DNA of 42,318 nucleotides from Paludibacteraceae bacterium (GCA_017632345.1 JAGBRL010000078.1:1-42318), one strand, 5' to 3'; positions 1 through 11,095 are shown, numbered from the stretch's first letter. The notes: generated by a model from the letters alone, not told the origin. Translations and numbers: made by a program.

Positions 1-228
1 CAACAACAACAGCAGCAACAGCAAGATCCTAAGCAGGACCAGAACAAGGATGGTAAAGAGCAGAATAGCGAAGAACAGCATCCTGAAGCCAAGGAGCGTG
101 AACGCAAGATGGACAGCGATCAGGCAAAGCAGATTCTGGAGGCTTTGGAAAATGATGAGAAAGAGCGTCAAAAACAGAAGGCTATGGCTAAGGATGTGAA
201 GATGAAAAAAGTGGATAAGGATTGGTAA
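1..228 (+). CDS. batC: BatC-like TPR protein, C-terminal fragment
   Basis: The window opens inside this gene, so only the last 75 codons are visible. The fragment starts with a run of eight glutamines, continues as a highly charged Gln/Lys/Glu linker, and ends with a segment around ILEALENDEK and a terminal KDW. That ending is familiar from BatC proteins of Bacteroidota, whose TPR domain would lie upstream of the window. The gene is followed on the same strand by batD and batE, the usual order of the Bat (Bacteroides aerotolerance) operon. In known operons BatC and BatE work at the inner membrane with the VWA proteins BatA and BatB. The call rests on the C-terminal pattern and on position, because no catalytic feature is present in this part. 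Confidence 0.75.
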   Translation, partial: QQQQQQQQDPKQDQNKDGKEQNSEEQHPEAKERERKMDSDQAKQILEALENDEKERQKQKAMAKDVKMKKVDKDW

Positions 229-305
229 GGTGTGGCTTGTGTGAAAATGGGTTGATTTGTTTTATAATGATTGTTTGGATTTGAAGAAATGATAAATATA
301 GACAG

Positions 306-2129
306 ATGAAAAAGGTAGTTTTTTTTGTAACGTTTTTCGTTTTTTGGCTTGCGGGGGCTTTGTCGGCTTTGGCCGAAGTCACAGTCAGGGCGTTGGGACC
401 TAGTGTGATAGCTGTGGGGCAGAATTTTAAGGTCTCTTATGAGGTGTCTATTACTGGCAATGAGAAGGTTTCTGATCTTAAAGTTCCTGAATTTAAGGAC
501 TTTGAGGTGTTGGGTGGTCCTTATAAGGACGTGAGTGTTAGCTCAATCAGTATTAATGGACACTCGACGACCATGCAAAAAACGCTGTTCTCTTACTATT
601 TGACTCCAAAGAAGGAAGGTCGCTTCACATTGTCTTCGGCAAGGTTGGATTGCAACGGACAGGAAATTCTTTCTAATGCTCTCGTCATAACGGTGACTGC
701 TGCAGATAAGGCTGCTCAGCAGCAGGGAAACACTCAGGGTGGTAATTCCGCTGGACAGCAGCTTAATCTGAACGACGAGGTGTTTGTGCGACAGATTGTC
801 TCTAAAAACTCGGTTTACGAGAATGAGCCGTTTGTTGTTACGGTGAAACTTTATTACAGCATTAAAGTTAATCGTAAAAATGAAGTCAAATATCCTGAAT
901 ATTCAGGGTTTATAGCGCAGGCTCAGGATGTCGCTGATAGTGAGCGATGGGGAAAGGAAAGATTGAACGGAAAGGTCTATAACACGCATGTGTTGGGCAA
1001 GTTTGTTTTGATTCCGCAGAAGACAGGACAGGTCTCATTGGGCAGAGGTACTGCAGATTTGATGTTGTCTGTACCTGTTCAGCAGTCTGTCAGAAACCCG
1101 TACGGAGCTTACTATACCACTTATGCTAACGTGAATAAGTATGTCGGCATTCAGGATGTCAAGATAGATGTTAAGGAACTGCCGGAAAAGGGTAAGCCTG
1201 AAAATTTCAGCGGGGGCGTAGGGTCGTTCCAGATGAGTTCGTCGATAAACGCGGACTCTTTGAGGGCTAATGAGGCTGTTGTGGTTAAAGTGAAGATTTC
1301 AGGAACTGGAAATGTAAAGTATGTAAAGCATCCAAAAATCGTCTTCCCTAATGATTTTGAGGTCTATGACCCTAAGGTTGTGAGCAAAGTCAACGGCTCG
1401 TCGGGCAGTATCGACATGGAGTTTATGGCTATACCTCGTTTCGCAGGCGAGTTTACAATTCCGGAGGCTCAGTTCTCTTATTTCGATTTGAAGTCAAAAA
1501 CTTACAAGACGCTTAAAACTCCAGAATACAAACTTGCAGTTGCAGAGGGCGAGGCAGGCTCTGCTCCGGTTATGTCAAACTATACAAGCAAGGAGAATGT
1601 TAAGAGGATTGGCGAGGATATACGTTTTATCAATGTAACCGATTTGCAGATAAACAAGAAGAACGAGTTTCTGTATGGCTCTTTGACTTATTGGCTTTGG
1701 TTCCTGATTCCGTCCTTGATATTTGCCGCTCTTTTTGTGCTTTACAGAAAGCAGATTAAGGAGAACTCGAACGTAGCGCTGATGCGCAATAAGCGTGCAA
1801 GCAAGCAGGCAGTGAAACGTCTGAAGGCTGCGAAGGAGCATCTTGAAAAGGACAGCAAGGCTGCGTTCTACGAAGAGGTGCTGAAGGCTCTGTGGGGTTA
1901 TACTGGAGATAAACTGAATATGCCGGTTTCTCAGCTGTCAAAGGATAATATAGAGGCTGAACTTACGAAATGCAGCGTCTCTGAAGGGCTTGTCAAAGAG
2001 TTCATGGCTTTGCTGGATATTTGCGAGTTCGCTCGTTTTGCTCCGTCGGCTTCGTCTGAGTCTATGGAGAGCGTGTACGACAAGGCGGCTGACGTTATCT
2101 CGCGTCTCGACCAGGAAGTGAAAAAGTAA
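306..2129 (+). CDS. batD: BatD-family protein (aerotolerance operon)
   Basis: This 607-residue protein has an N-terminal signal peptide (about residues 1-23, cleavage near ALAE). A long extracytoplasmic beta-rich region follows, then one transmembrane segment near residues 457-482 and a Lys/Glu-rich helical cytoplasmic tail. Length and layout match BatD of Bacteroidota, an inner-membrane protein with large periplasmic immunoglobulin-like domains. It lies 77 bp after the BatC-like gene and about 15 bp before batE, so the three are probably co-transcribed. The family was linked to aerotolerance in Bacteroides fragilis, but its biochemical role is unsettled. Assignment to the family is confident and function is inferred from it. 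Confidence 0.88.
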   Translation: MKKVVFFVTFFVFWLAGALSALAEVTVRALGPSVIAVGQNFKVSYEVSITGNEKVSDLKVPEFKDFEVLGGPYKDVSVSSISINGHSTTMQKTLFSYYLTPKKEGRFTLSSARLDCNGQEILSNALVITVTAADKAAQQQGNTQGGNSAGQQLNLNDEVFVRQIVSKNSVYENEPFVVTVKLYYSIKVNRKNEVKYPEYSGFIAQAQDVADSERWGKERLNGKVYNTHVLGKFVLIPQKTGQVSLGRGTADLMLSVPVQQSVRNPYGAYYTTYANVNKYVGIQDVKIDVKELPEKGKPENFSGGVGSFQMSSSINADSLRANEAVVVKVKISGTGNVKYVKHPKIVFPNDFEVYDPKVVSKVNGSSGSIDMEFMAIPRFAGEFTIPEAQFSYFDLKSKTYKTLKTPEYKLAVAEGEAGSAPVMSNYTSKENVKRIGEDIRFINVTDLQINKKNEFLYGSLTYWLWFLIPSLIFAALFVLYRKQIKENSNVALMRNKRASKQAVKRLKAAKEHLEKDSKAAFYEEVLKALWGYTGDKLNMPVSQLSKDNIEAELTKCSVSEGLVKEFMALLDICEFARFAPSASSESMESVYDKAADVISRLDQEVKK

Positions 2130-2144
2130 TTTTTAAAGTTGATT

Positions 2145-2894
2145 ATGATGAAAAAGGGTATATTGTCTATATTTTTTGTCTTGCTGGCTGCTTTGGCGTT
2201 TGCCGGTCAGGATAAGTTGAACGAGGCTAATGCTAAGTACAAGGACGGTGATTTCGCTTCTGCCGTGTCTTTGTACGAGGAGGCGCTTAAATCTGGCGAG
2301 TCGGCTACGTTGTACTATAATCTTGGATGCGCTTATTATAAACTGGGCAAGTTAGGCCCTGCAATCTTGAATTATGAACGAGCGTTGCTTCTTGACCCTC
2401 ATAACGAGGACACAAAGTACAATTTAGAATTGCTGGAGAAACAGACGGTTGATAAGATTGAGGCTATTGACACGTTTGTCCTTGCTGACTGGGCGGCTAA
2501 GGTTAGAGACTTGAACTCGTCGGACGCTTGGGCGATAACAAGCATAGTGTGTTTCTTGATTGTGCTTGTGTGCTGCGGATTTTTCTTCTATTCTAAGCAT
2601 GGTTTGGTAAAGAGGATAGCTTTTTTCTCTGCGTTGTTCTTGCTGCTCCTTTGTTTCGCTTCGGCGGCATTCGCCAAGTCGCTTAAAGAGAAAAAATTGC
2701 ACAATGAATATGCAATCGTTTATTCGCCTACCGTGACTGTCAAGGGCTCGCCTGATGTGAAGGCGAAGGATGTATTCTTGCTGCACGAGGGTACTAAAGT
2801 GAGGGTGAAGCAGAATATGGGCAGGTGGTTTGAAATTGAACTTGCCGATGGTCAGGTTGGCTGGATTCTGAAAAAGGATGCGGAAGAGATATAA
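2145..2894 (+). CDS. batE: BatE-like TPR and SH3-domain membrane protein
   Basis: The protein of about 249 residues starts with a signal peptide or anchor, followed by TPR-like helices (roughly residues 20-90, including YYNLGCAYYKLGKLGPAILNY). Two hydrophobic helices lie near residues 128-150 and 158-180, and the C-terminal 65 residues form a bacterial SH3 domain (VTVKGSPD ... GWILKKDAEEI). This TPR-TM-TM-SH3 order is typical of BatE. An in-frame TTG exists at 2139, but the tandem ATGs at 2145 and 2148 give a normal MKK signal-peptide start and I prefer them. It is the last gene of the operon, and a terminator hairpin follows 8 bp after the stop. The SH3 domain probably binds a cell-wall or protein partner in the periplasm. 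Confidence 0.85.
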   Translation: MMKKGILSIFFVLLAALAFAGQDKLNEANAKYKDGDFASAVSLYEEALKSGESATLYYNLGCAYYKLGKLGPAILNYERALLLDPHNEDTKYNLELLEKQTVDKIEAIDTFVLADWAAKVRDLNSSDAWAITSIVCFLIVLVCCGFFFYSKHGLVKRIAFFSALFLLLLCFASAAFAKSLKEKKLHNEYAIVYSPTVTVKGSPDVKAKDVFLLHEGTKVRVKQNMGRWFEIELADGQVGWILKKDAEEI

Positions 2895-2902
2895 TCGGAT
2901 TT

Positions 2903-2944
2903 AATGTTCTGAGATCGTTTTGCGGTCTCGGAACATTTTTTTTA
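2903..2944 (+). terminator. Rho-independent terminator of the bat operon
   Basis: A stem of about 12 bp (GTTCTGAGATCG paired with CGGTCTCGGAAC, including G-U pairs) with a short TTTTG loop is followed by eight T residues. It begins 8 bp after the batE stop. The sequence just after the T-run (about 2945-2967) weakly resembles the inverted-repeat end found after other terminators in this window. Confidence 0.85.
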
Positions 2945-3029
2945 GATGGCTTCTGTAAGTTAGGCAGAGATGGTCTTTAAAGTCTTGAATGATGCGTTTC
3001 TCGTATTTTTAACTGGGTAAATTTTTTGT

Positions 3030-4082
3030 ATGGGTAGATTTTTTAAACTTGCGTTGTGTGGTCTTGGGGCGGTTGTCTTATTCTTTTGTCTGTTCCTTCT
3101 GTATTTTACGTTGGGCGACTATAAGCCGCAGCCTCGCGAACTTTTGTTCAATGCGGACAAGTGTGATACGTTGGATGTGACGAAACCGATTTCTGTCTTG
3201 TCTTGGAATATTGGTTACGCAGGTCTCGACAAGGATATGGATTTTTTTTATGACGGAGGCGAGATGGTGCGTCCGTCTAATGCGCAGTATAAGAAAAATA
3301 TGGACGCAATAGGCCGTTATCTGGAGAGCAAAAACAATACTGACTTTTTTCTGATTCAGGAGATTGACGAGGATGCGAAAAGAAGTTACGGACAGAATCA
3401 GGTGGAGCATTTTTCTAATTTGCTTTGCGGCTACCATTCTTATTTTGCATTGAACTATAATGTGAGGTTCGTGCCGCTTCCGGTCACGGAACCTATGGGC
3501 AGAGTGAGGTCTGGTCTTGCCGCTTTCTCTAAGTTTGTGCCGAGCGTGGCGGAGCGTTATGCGTTCCCTTTCAATTTTGACTGGCCGGAACGGGTTTTTA
3601 TGCTCGACAGATGTTTCCTGATGATGAGATTCCCAACGTCTGACAACAGAGAATTGGTGCTGATTGACACGCATAATTCAGCCTTTGATGATGGAGGAAA
3701 GATAAGGAAGGCGGAACTTGGCTATTTCTGCGATTTCTTGCTGAAGGAGTATTCTAAGGGAAATTACGTGATTGTGGGCGGTGATTTTAATCAGTGCCCG
3801 AACGGTATAGATGAACAGGCTCTGGGCAGCTCTTTTGACAAAAGCGAGTTTCATGTGATTCCGGATTCGCTACTGTACGGATGGAACTATGTTTTTGATA
3901 TGTCCAAGCCAACGAACAGACGTGCAGATATGCCTTACGTAAAGGGCAAGACTAAGGTTACTCTAATCGATTTTTTCATAACTTCGCCAAATGTCTCTGC
4001 AGTCTCTGTTTGTACTGATAATCTTGAATTTGAGAACTCTGACCATAATCCGGTGAATGCGATCTTTAAATTTGAAGAGTGA
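3030..4082 (+). CDS. Membrane-anchored endonuclease/exonuclease/phosphatase family protein
   Basis: This is a 350-residue protein with one N-terminal hydrophobic segment (about residues 6-28), so the catalytic domain is probably extracytoplasmic. The EEP-fold landmarks appear in order: LSWNIGYAG near residue 57, the metal-binding Glu in QEIDED near 110, DTHNSAF near 212, GGDFNQ near 249, and the terminal SDHNPV near 335. All expected catalytic residues (Asn, Glu, Asp, His, Asp-Asn, Asp-His) are present, so the enzyme should be active as a Mg-dependent phosphoesterase. The substrate cannot be read from the sequence: DNA, RNA, a phospholipid or another phosphodiester are all possible. It stands alone between two terminator-like hairpins. 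Confidence 0.85.
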   Translation: MGRFFKLALCGLGAVVLFFCLFLLYFTLGDYKPQPRELLFNADKCDTLDVTKPISVLSWNIGYAGLDKDMDFFYDGGEMVRPSNAQYKKNMDAIGRYLESKNNTDFFLIQEIDEDAKRSYGQNQVEHFSNLLCGYHSYFALNYNVRFVPLPVTEPMGRVRSGLAAFSKFVPSVAERYAFPFNFDWPERVFMLDRCFLMMRFPTSDNRELVLIDTHNSAFDDGGKIRKAELGYFCDFLLKEYSKGNYVIVGGDFNQCPNGIDEQALGSSFDKSEFHVIPDSLLYGWNYVFDMSKPTNRRADMPYVKGKTKVTLIDFFITSPNVSAVSVCTDNLEFENSDHNPVNAIFKFEE

Positions 4083-4089
4083 AGGACTG

Positions 4090-4136
4090 ATTGCCTTTGT
4101 TGAATGGGAGGCGTTGCGCCTTGGCAATTTATTTTT
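4090..4136 (+). terminator. Probable terminator after the EEP gene
   Basis: An outer pairing ATTGCC/GGCAAT (4090-4095 with 4123-4128) encloses an inner AGGCG-TTG-CGCCT hairpin (4109-4121). The tract TTTATTTTT follows. The outer arms read TTGCC and GGCAA, like the ends of the repeat family described elsewhere in this window. Confidence 0.5.
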
Positions 4137-4201
4137 GCCTTTTTCTCTGAAAATTAGGATTGTTTTTACTAACTTTGGACGTTTAATGAAAATGATTTCA
4201 A

Positions 4202-5554
4202 ATGAATAGGATTTTTTCGTTATTTATAGTGTCGCTCTTGTCGGTTTGCGTGTTTGCAAACGAGTTTACCGTAATCAATTCTGATGGTTATTTCTATAAG
4301 TCATCGTCAGACCATAATTTGCGTAATCATCCTGAATTTCAGGTGTTTGTGGCAAAAGAAGTGAGCGAGTCTTCTAAACTTGATCTTGTGTTCTCTTCCA
4401 ACGAGGTATCTTTGGCAGACTCATGCAGATTGTTATCATATACTGGTGTAGAGGTAAAGTCAAAGCCTGATTCTATATCGGACGATAGTCTGAAGGCTTA
4501 TTTTTATAATGTTTCTGCTGATATGGGCTATGTCGTGAAGTATGGCGACGAGACTTGTGATGGCGGCGAGCGCTGCAAAAATTATATCTGGATAACGTCT
4601 TACAAGCCGGTGGATGGTGTCTCTTGGGATAAAGAGGAGGTTTATTGCGAGACTTTGCCTCTTGCAATCTCGCCAAGACTTACATATAAGTTTTATCGGG
4701 ACAAGTATGATTATGTCATAAAGCGCTCTTTGACGGCTGAGTGCGCGACTTTCAAGAAGGTTAAGGGCGAATTGGTTGATACAACTAGTTACACAGGGGA
4801 TGCTGACACTTTGTTCCGGATTGACGTTCCGGTAGTGAACACCCCGTTTCGCATTACGGAGGAGGGGCATAAATGGTCGTTCGTGACAGATACTTTTTTC
4901 TCGCAGGCGGTAGTGGCGTTTCCGGAAATGCGCGTCGGCTTTAACGCAATAAACGAACTTGACAATGTCGACGGATGTGACACCGTGCCGGAAACTGGTG
5001 AGATTGTGCATTATTTTGATGATGAGGACGGGGTGGTTAATTTCCGGACTTCCGGGCCGCTTATGTTAGATTTTTATTCGTCGGCAAGCGAATTGTCAAG
5101 CAGGGTGGAGTGGAATATAGAGCATGTTAATGTTGCTTTCCCTAGTATATATGAGCGGGATGTCATTGGCTATAAGTTTGACGAGGCAGGCTCTTATTTG
5201 ATTAAGCTTGTGGTTTATAATCTTGATGGTGATTGTTCTCGCGAGTATGAAAGCAGATTCGTCATTTCTGATTCTGAACTTTATATTCCTAATGCGTTTA
5301 CTCCTAATGGTGACGGTAATAATGATGAGTTCAGGGTTGCTTACAGGTCTATAGCAAGCTTTGAGTGCAAGATTTATAATCAGTGGGAGCGTCTGGTTTA
5401 TGAGTCGGAAGACATTACGGAGGGTTGGGACGGCAAGATTGACGGACGTGACGCTTCTCCAGGAGTCTATTTTTATATTATTGAAGCCAAAGGCATAGAT
5501 GGGCAGAACTTTGACAAAAAGGGAAGTCTTAATCTTATAAGGGTAAAAGAGTGA
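4202..5554 (+). CDS. Secreted protein with type IX (CHU_C/gliding-motility) C-terminal sorting domain
   Basis: This 450-residue protein has an N-terminal signal peptide (cleavage near VCVFAN) and a large body with no domain I recognise. Its last ~90 residues contain YIPNAFTPNGDGNNDEF, YNQWERLVYES, WDGKIDGRDASPGVYFYII and a final KGSLNLIR. That is the type B C-terminal domain (TIGR04131-like, gliding motility-associated) that directs export through the type IX secretion system and often surface attachment. Export by T9SS is therefore a strong inference, although no T9SS core gene is in the window. A TAACTTTG match to the Bacteroidota -7 element lies at 4170-4177, but I found no well-spaced -33 partner. 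The passenger region has no recognisable catalytic motif. Confidence 0.85.
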   Translation: MNRIFSLFIVSLLSVCVFANEFTVINSDGYFYKSSSDHNLRNHPEFQVFVAKEVSESSKLDLVFSSNEVSLADSCRLLSYTGVEVKSKPDSISDDSLKAYFYNVSADMGYVVKYGDETCDGGERCKNYIWITSYKPVDGVSWDKEEVYCETLPLAISPRLTYKFYRDKYDYVIKRSLTAECATFKKVKGELVDTTSYTGDADTLFRIDVPVVNTPFRITEEGHKWSFVTDTFFSQAVVAFPEMRVGFNAINELDNVDGCDTVPETGEIVHYFDDEDGVVNFRTSGPLMLDFYSSASELSSRVEWNIEHVNVAFPSIYERDVIGYKFDEAGSYLIKLVVYNLDGDCSREYESRFVISDSELYIPNAFTPNGDGNNDEFRVAYRSIASFECKIYNQWERLVYESEDITEGWDGKIDGRDASPGVYFYIIEAKGIDGQNFDKKGSLNLIRVKE

Positions 5555-5593
5555 TTGAATTATAAAACGTAATTTATAGGAATTGCACTGCAT

Positions 5594-5625
5594 AAAAAAA
5601 GAGTCCTGAACGGGACTCTTTTTTG
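5594..5625. terminator. Bidirectional terminator between two convergent genes
   Basis: A perfect stem (A-run, GAGTCC, loop TGAAC, GGACTC, T-run) is flanked by A7 on one side and T6 on the other, so it can terminate both the T9SS-cargo gene (+) and phoH (-). The left flank (5568-5587, CGTAATTTATAGGAATTGCA) is a copy of the inverted-repeat end seen elsewhere in the window. Confidence 0.85.
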
Positions 5626-5650
5626 TTATAGTTGCACCTTCTGCTAATTA

Positions 5651-6979
5651 TCAAAGCAGATTGCTGGCAAGTTCCGACAGATAGCTTCGTTCGCCTTTTA
5701 CAAGGTTTACATGCGCGAAAATGTCTTGGCCTTTCATCTTGTCTATCATATAGACAAGTCCGTTTGACTGCATGTCCAAGTAAGGCGTGTCTATCTGCTG
5801 AACGTCTCCGGTAAACACCATCTTGGTGCCTTCTCCGGCACGTGTTATTATGGTCTTTACTTCGTGAGGAGTCAAGTTCTGGGCCTCGTCAACAATTACG
5901 TAAGTCTCGCTCAGGCTTCGACCTCTGATAAAGGCAAGAGCCTCAATCACAAGCTGTCCGCTCTTTTGCATTTCGTCAATAAGTTTCAGTTCGCGGCTGC
6001 TTGCTCCAAACTGATGTTTTATGACGTTCAGGTTGTCGAAAAGAGGCTGCATATAAGGCGCTACCTTTTGCTTTTCGTCGCCAGGCAAGAATCCGATATC
6101 TTTGTTCGACATAGATACGATAGGTCTGGCGAGCAGGATTTGTTTGTATCTTTCGTGCTGCTGCAGAGCCGCCGCCAAAGCGAGCAAAGTTTTACCAGTT
6201 CCCGCTTTCCCTGAAATCGCGCAAAGCGAAATGTTTTCGTTCAGTAGAGCGTCAAGGGCAAACGTCTGCTCTGCGTTGCGTCCCTCTATGCCGAAAGCCT
6301 TTTCCTTCTTCACTTTCATGACGCTCTTTGAGGAGGAGTCGTATCTAGCCAAAACCGTAGAGCGTTCGCTTTTCAGAATGAAGCATTCGTTTGGCGAAAC
6401 TACAGACTTGATTTCGTCAAACTCGTCTATGGAAACACCGTTTGGCGAAGCGTAAATCTTGTCTATAAGGTCTGCGTTTATGCCTTCGAACGTTTCGTGA
6501 GACTTCTCGAAAATGTCTATGTTTGTCACCTTGTCCGTAATGTAGTCTTCGCAAAGTATTCCAAGCGAACGAGCCTTCATTCTCAGATTGATGTCCTTTG
6601 AAACTAATATTGTCTTGGTCTTCTTATTCTTTTCCGCAATGTACATCACCACAGCAAGAATCTTGTGGTCTGCAGTCTTTTCCGAAAAAGATTTTGCAAT
6701 AACTTCCGGATAGTCCGGGTTCGTCACTACAAAGAGTCTGCCTAATCCTGTGCCCAGGCTCACACCCTTTTCAAAGAGTTCGTCTGTGGCGATGGAGTCA
6801 AGTTCCCTGACAAATTCTCTGGCGTTGAAGTTTATCTGGTCATTGCCTTTCTTGAACCTGTCAAGCTCTTCAAGAACCACGATAGGCAAATAGATGTCGT
6901 TATCCTGAAAATTGTAGATACATTTATAATCGTGAAGGATTATGTTGGTATCCAAAATGAAGTTCTTTTTTGCGCCCAT
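5651..6979 (-). CDS. PIN-PhoH family protein (predicted ribonuclease and ATPase)
   Basis: The 442-residue protein joins an N-terminal PIN domain (about residues 5-135, with the acidic ILDTN near residue 10 and further conserved Asp/Glu) to a C-terminal PhoH ATPase. The ATPase carries Walker A SGKAGTGKT near residue 255 and Walker B YVIVDEAQN near 363. PIN-PhoH proteins are predicted to couple RNA cleavage to an ATP-driven, helicase-like activity; some are annotated PhoH2 or YlaK. The ATG at 6979 gives a normal PIN N-terminus. The gene is divergent from folC across about 340 bp and convergent with the T9SS-cargo gene. All motifs needed for activity are visible, but the RNA target is unknown. 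Confidence 0.88.
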   Translation of the reverse strand: MGAKKNFILDTNIILHDYKCIYNFQDNDIYLPIVVLEELDRFKKGNDQINFNAREFVRELDSIATDELFEKGVSLGTGLGRLFVVTNPDYPEVIAKSFSEKTADHKILAVVMYIAEKNKKTKTILVSKDINLRMKARSLGILCEDYITDKVTNIDIFEKSHETFEGINADLIDKIYASPNGVSIDEFDEIKSVVSPNECFILKSERSTVLARYDSSSKSVMKVKKEKAFGIEGRNAEQTFALDALLNENISLCAISGKAGTGKTLLALAAALQQHERYKQILLARPIVSMSNKDIGFLPGDEKQKVAPYMQPLFDNLNVIKHQFGASSRELKLIDEMQKSGQLVIEALAFIRGRSLSETYVIVDEAQNLTPHEVKTIITRAGEGTKMVFTGDVQQIDTPYLDMQSNGLVYMIDKMKGQDIFAHVNLVKGERSYLSELASNLL

Positions 6980-7321
6980 AGCCGTAAATTTTAAAGGTTA
7001 GCAAATCTGAAAATATCTCTCTATAGCAAAGACTCAAATTTAATAAGAATGGGATGCGGATTTTTTTTATGCATCGTTTTTCAAATTGTGTTTGTGTCCT
7101 CTCTCTGTTTCTAAATTTTAGCGAAAGAAGAGTTGCTCCTCCATTGCGTAACATTGGTGTTGCTGCACACTCTTCAGTTTTGGCTCAGAATTGTCATTTG
7201 CCATGTTATAGTCATTTGGCTGTGTAATTTAGAGCCTCTTGATTTCGCTTTTCGTAAAATTAAGGTTAAATTTGCGGAAAAACAAAATTTTTCACAAAGT
7301 ATTTTTAAAATATTTCAAAAA
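6980..7321. other. Divergent intergenic region between phoH and folC
   Basis: This AT-rich interval of about 340 bp has no credible gene. An open frame runs into folC from upstream (first ATG 7133), but its residues look unlike a folC N-terminus. A TAAATTTG -7 match for folC lies at 7267-7274, and an inverted one (CAAATTTA, 7035-7042) could serve phoH. Neither has a clear TTG partner at 19-21 nt. Confidence 0.5.
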
Positions 7322-8602
7322 ATGGATTATCAGGAAACTCTTCAGTACATATACAATAGGCTGCCGCTATTCCAGATGGTGGGTTCGTCTGCTTATAAAG
7401 AGGGTATTGACAGCATGATTGCGTTCGACGATTATTTGGGCAATCCGCACAAGTCGTTCAAGACGATTCATGTTGGCGGCACGAACGGGAAAGGTTCGGT
7501 GTCTCATACGTTGGCGTCGGTTTTGCAGAGCGCTGGTTATAAGGTTGGGCTCTTCACATCGCCCCATCTGAAAGATTTTAGAGAGCGTATAAGGGTGAAC
7601 GGAAAGATGGTGAGCGAGGAGTTCGTGGTTGATTTCGTAGAGAGGCATAAGGCTATGTTTGATGTCTTTTATCCGTCTTTTTTTGAGGTGAACGTGGGCA
7701 TGGCTTTTGATTATTTCAGACAGGAGAAGGTGGATGTGGCGATTGTTGAGGTTGGGCTTGGCGGTCGTTTGGACAGCACTAATATAATCAAGCCGGAAAT
7801 GTGCGTCATCACTAATATAAGTATTGACCATGTGGCAATCCTCGGCAATTCGAGAAGGAAGATTGCGGCGGAGAAGGCTGGCATTATAAAGAGCGGAATA
7901 CCGATTGTTATTGGCGAGGCTGATGATGAGGTGAAAGGTGTCTTTATTAAGCGTGCGGAAGAGGTTGGAGCCGAGATCCGTTTTGCAGACAGGGAGTGCA
8001 GGCTGGCGACGCTGGGGAGCGTGATGAGGGATAATGTGCCGTATCAAAGACTGTTGATAGATTGGTGCAGAATCGAAACGCCGTTGATGGGTTATTATCA
8101 GCGTAAAAATATGAAAACCGCTTATCTTGCTGTGCAGACTATGCGCAAGGTAGGATTTGAAATTTCAAAAAAGGCGATGGAAGAGGGCTTCTGTAAGACT
8201 GTTGAGCAGACCGGCTTGCTTGGGCGTTGGCAGAAGTTGCAGGATTCGCCTACCGTAATTTGTGATACGGGGCACAATGTGGGAGGTATTCGTTATGTGA
8301 TGAGGCAATTGGCTGAGACTAAACATGAGACACTCAGAATTGTTTTTGGTATGGTTAATGACAAGGATATAACTCATGTGTTGGAGCTGATGCCCAAGAG
8401 CGCTGTTTATTATTTCACGAAAGCGTCAGTGGCTCGCGCTTTGCCAGAGGACGAGCTGAAGGAGAGGGCGGAGCGTGCCGGTTTGGAAGGGCGTGCCTAT
8501 GCTACGGTGAGAGAGGCGTTGGAAGCCGCGGTAAAAGAGTCGTCTGCAGATGACCTTGTTTATGTGGGCGGTAGTAATTTTATTGTGGCAGAAGTTGTGT
8601 GA
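7322..8602 (+). CDS. folC: Folylpolyglutamate synthase / dihydrofolate synthase
   Basis: This Mur-ligase-family enzyme adds glutamate to dihydropteroate or folates in the cytoplasm. From the ATG at 7322 (MDYQETLQYIYNRLP) the product is 426 residues, normal for FolC. The P-loop HVGGTNGKGSVSH lies near residue 50 and FTSPHL follows shortly after. A conserved VEVGLGGRLDSTN and the ITNISIDHVAILG segment are also present, and the C-terminal ligase domain contains DTGHNVGG. I reject the upstream ATG at 7133, because it would add about 63 hydrophobic residues not seen in the family and would overlap the likely promoter. The gene stands alone, ending at a bidirectional terminator facing gyrB. Confidence 0.93.
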   Translation: MDYQETLQYIYNRLPLFQMVGSSAYKEGIDSMIAFDDYLGNPHKSFKTIHVGGTNGKGSVSHTLASVLQSAGYKVGLFTSPHLKDFRERIRVNGKMVSEEFVVDFVERHKAMFDVFYPSFFEVNVGMAFDYFRQEKVDVAIVEVGLGGRLDSTNIIKPEMCVITNISIDHVAILGNSRRKIAAEKAGIIKSGIPIVIGEADDEVKGVFIKRAEEVGAEIRFADRECRLATLGSVMRDNVPYQRLLIDWCRIETPLMGYYQRKNMKTAYLAVQTMRKVGFEISKKAMEEGFCKTVEQTGLLGRWQKLQDSPTVICDTGHNVGGIRYVMRQLAETKHETLRIVFGMVNDKDITHVLELMPKSAVYYFTKASVARALPEDELKERAERAGLEGRAYATVREALEAAVKESSADDLVYVGGSNFIVAEVV

Positions 8603-8634
8603 TAATAGATTATAGGTAAGATAATCGCATAAAA

Positions 8635-8665
8635 AGAGCGTTATTTCCCAAAGAAATAACGCTCT
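8635..8665. terminator. Bidirectional terminator between folC and gyrB
   Basis: A perfect 13-bp stem (AGAGCGTTATTTC with GAAATAACGCTCT) with a 5-nt loop sits between the convergent ends of folC and gyrB. An A-tract precedes it on the left; the T-rich run after the right arm is weak. Confidence 0.8.
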
Positions 8666-8687
8666 AAAATTATATTGCAGAAAGCTC

Positions 8688-10727
<2,040 letters not shown>

Positions 10728-10765
10728 GATAGCAGTTTTGGAGTTGCCGTATTTTACAGTACAGA

Positions 10766-10806
10766 CTCTCAAAATCATCTCGACCTAGTTCATATAAGTA
10801 GCTTTG
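10766..10806 (+). repeat. Fragment of the intergenic inverted-repeat element (right end)
   Basis: CTCTCAAAATCATCTCGACC followed by TAGTTCATATAAGTAGC aligns with the right end of the full element at 35558-35594, including the shared CAAAATCATCTCG core and a decayed terminal repeat. Confidence 0.6.
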
Positions 10807-11030
10807 TTTTCTTTATTTTGCCAATAAATGCACTTTCCAGTAAATCTTCAGACCATTTGCCTACCGCATAAAATCTTAGGCTCTTATTAAAATAACCTTT
10901 CCCAGTATGTATACAATAACAGAAGTATCTGTTCTTATATAGATGATTTATAGATGGTTGGTTATTTATAATTTTATAGTAATCCATTCTTTATGATATT
11001 TGAATATCTGTGCGGTACTGGCCGCTATAG
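10807..11030. other. Intergenic AT-rich stretch between two repeat fragments
   Basis: This stretch of about 220 bp lies between the gyrB promoter and the AAA/PD-(D/E)XK gene. It contains a minus-strand open frame of 65 codons (10790-10987) that matches nothing I recognise and overlaps the repeat fragment. I see no convincing promoter or ribosome site for it. It may be decayed coding sequence. Confidence 0.4.
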
Positions 11031-11095
11031 GTCAAGTTAGTCATTGTGATCGCTGCGCTTGCCCGCAAAATGCCGCTTCTGAAAATCATATCACC
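11031..11095 (+). repeat. Fragment of the intergenic inverted-repeat element (core)
   Basis: The segment from GTTAGTCATTGTGATCGC to GAAAATCATATCACC aligns with 35505-35579 of the full element (TTAGTCACGATGCCCGC ... CAAAATCATCTCGTCC), with about 18 bases missing in the middle. Its end overlaps the last codons of the AAA/PD-(D/E)XK gene. Confidence 0.5.

Noticed and set aside
1..24. Glutamine-codon run as a simple-sequence repeat array
   Set aside because: It is only eight codons at the window edge and belongs to the normal Gln-rich linker of the BatC-like protein.
7133..7321. Upstream extension of folC
   Set aside because: It would add about 63 hydrophobic residues absent from FolC proteins and covers the likely promoter. 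The ATG at 7322 gives the normal start.
10790..10987. 65-codon minus-strand open frame between gyrB and the AAA gene
   Set aside because: It overlaps a repeat fragment, has no recognisable motif or ribosome site and lies in a rearranged segment. It could be decayed coding DNA but I cannot support a gene.
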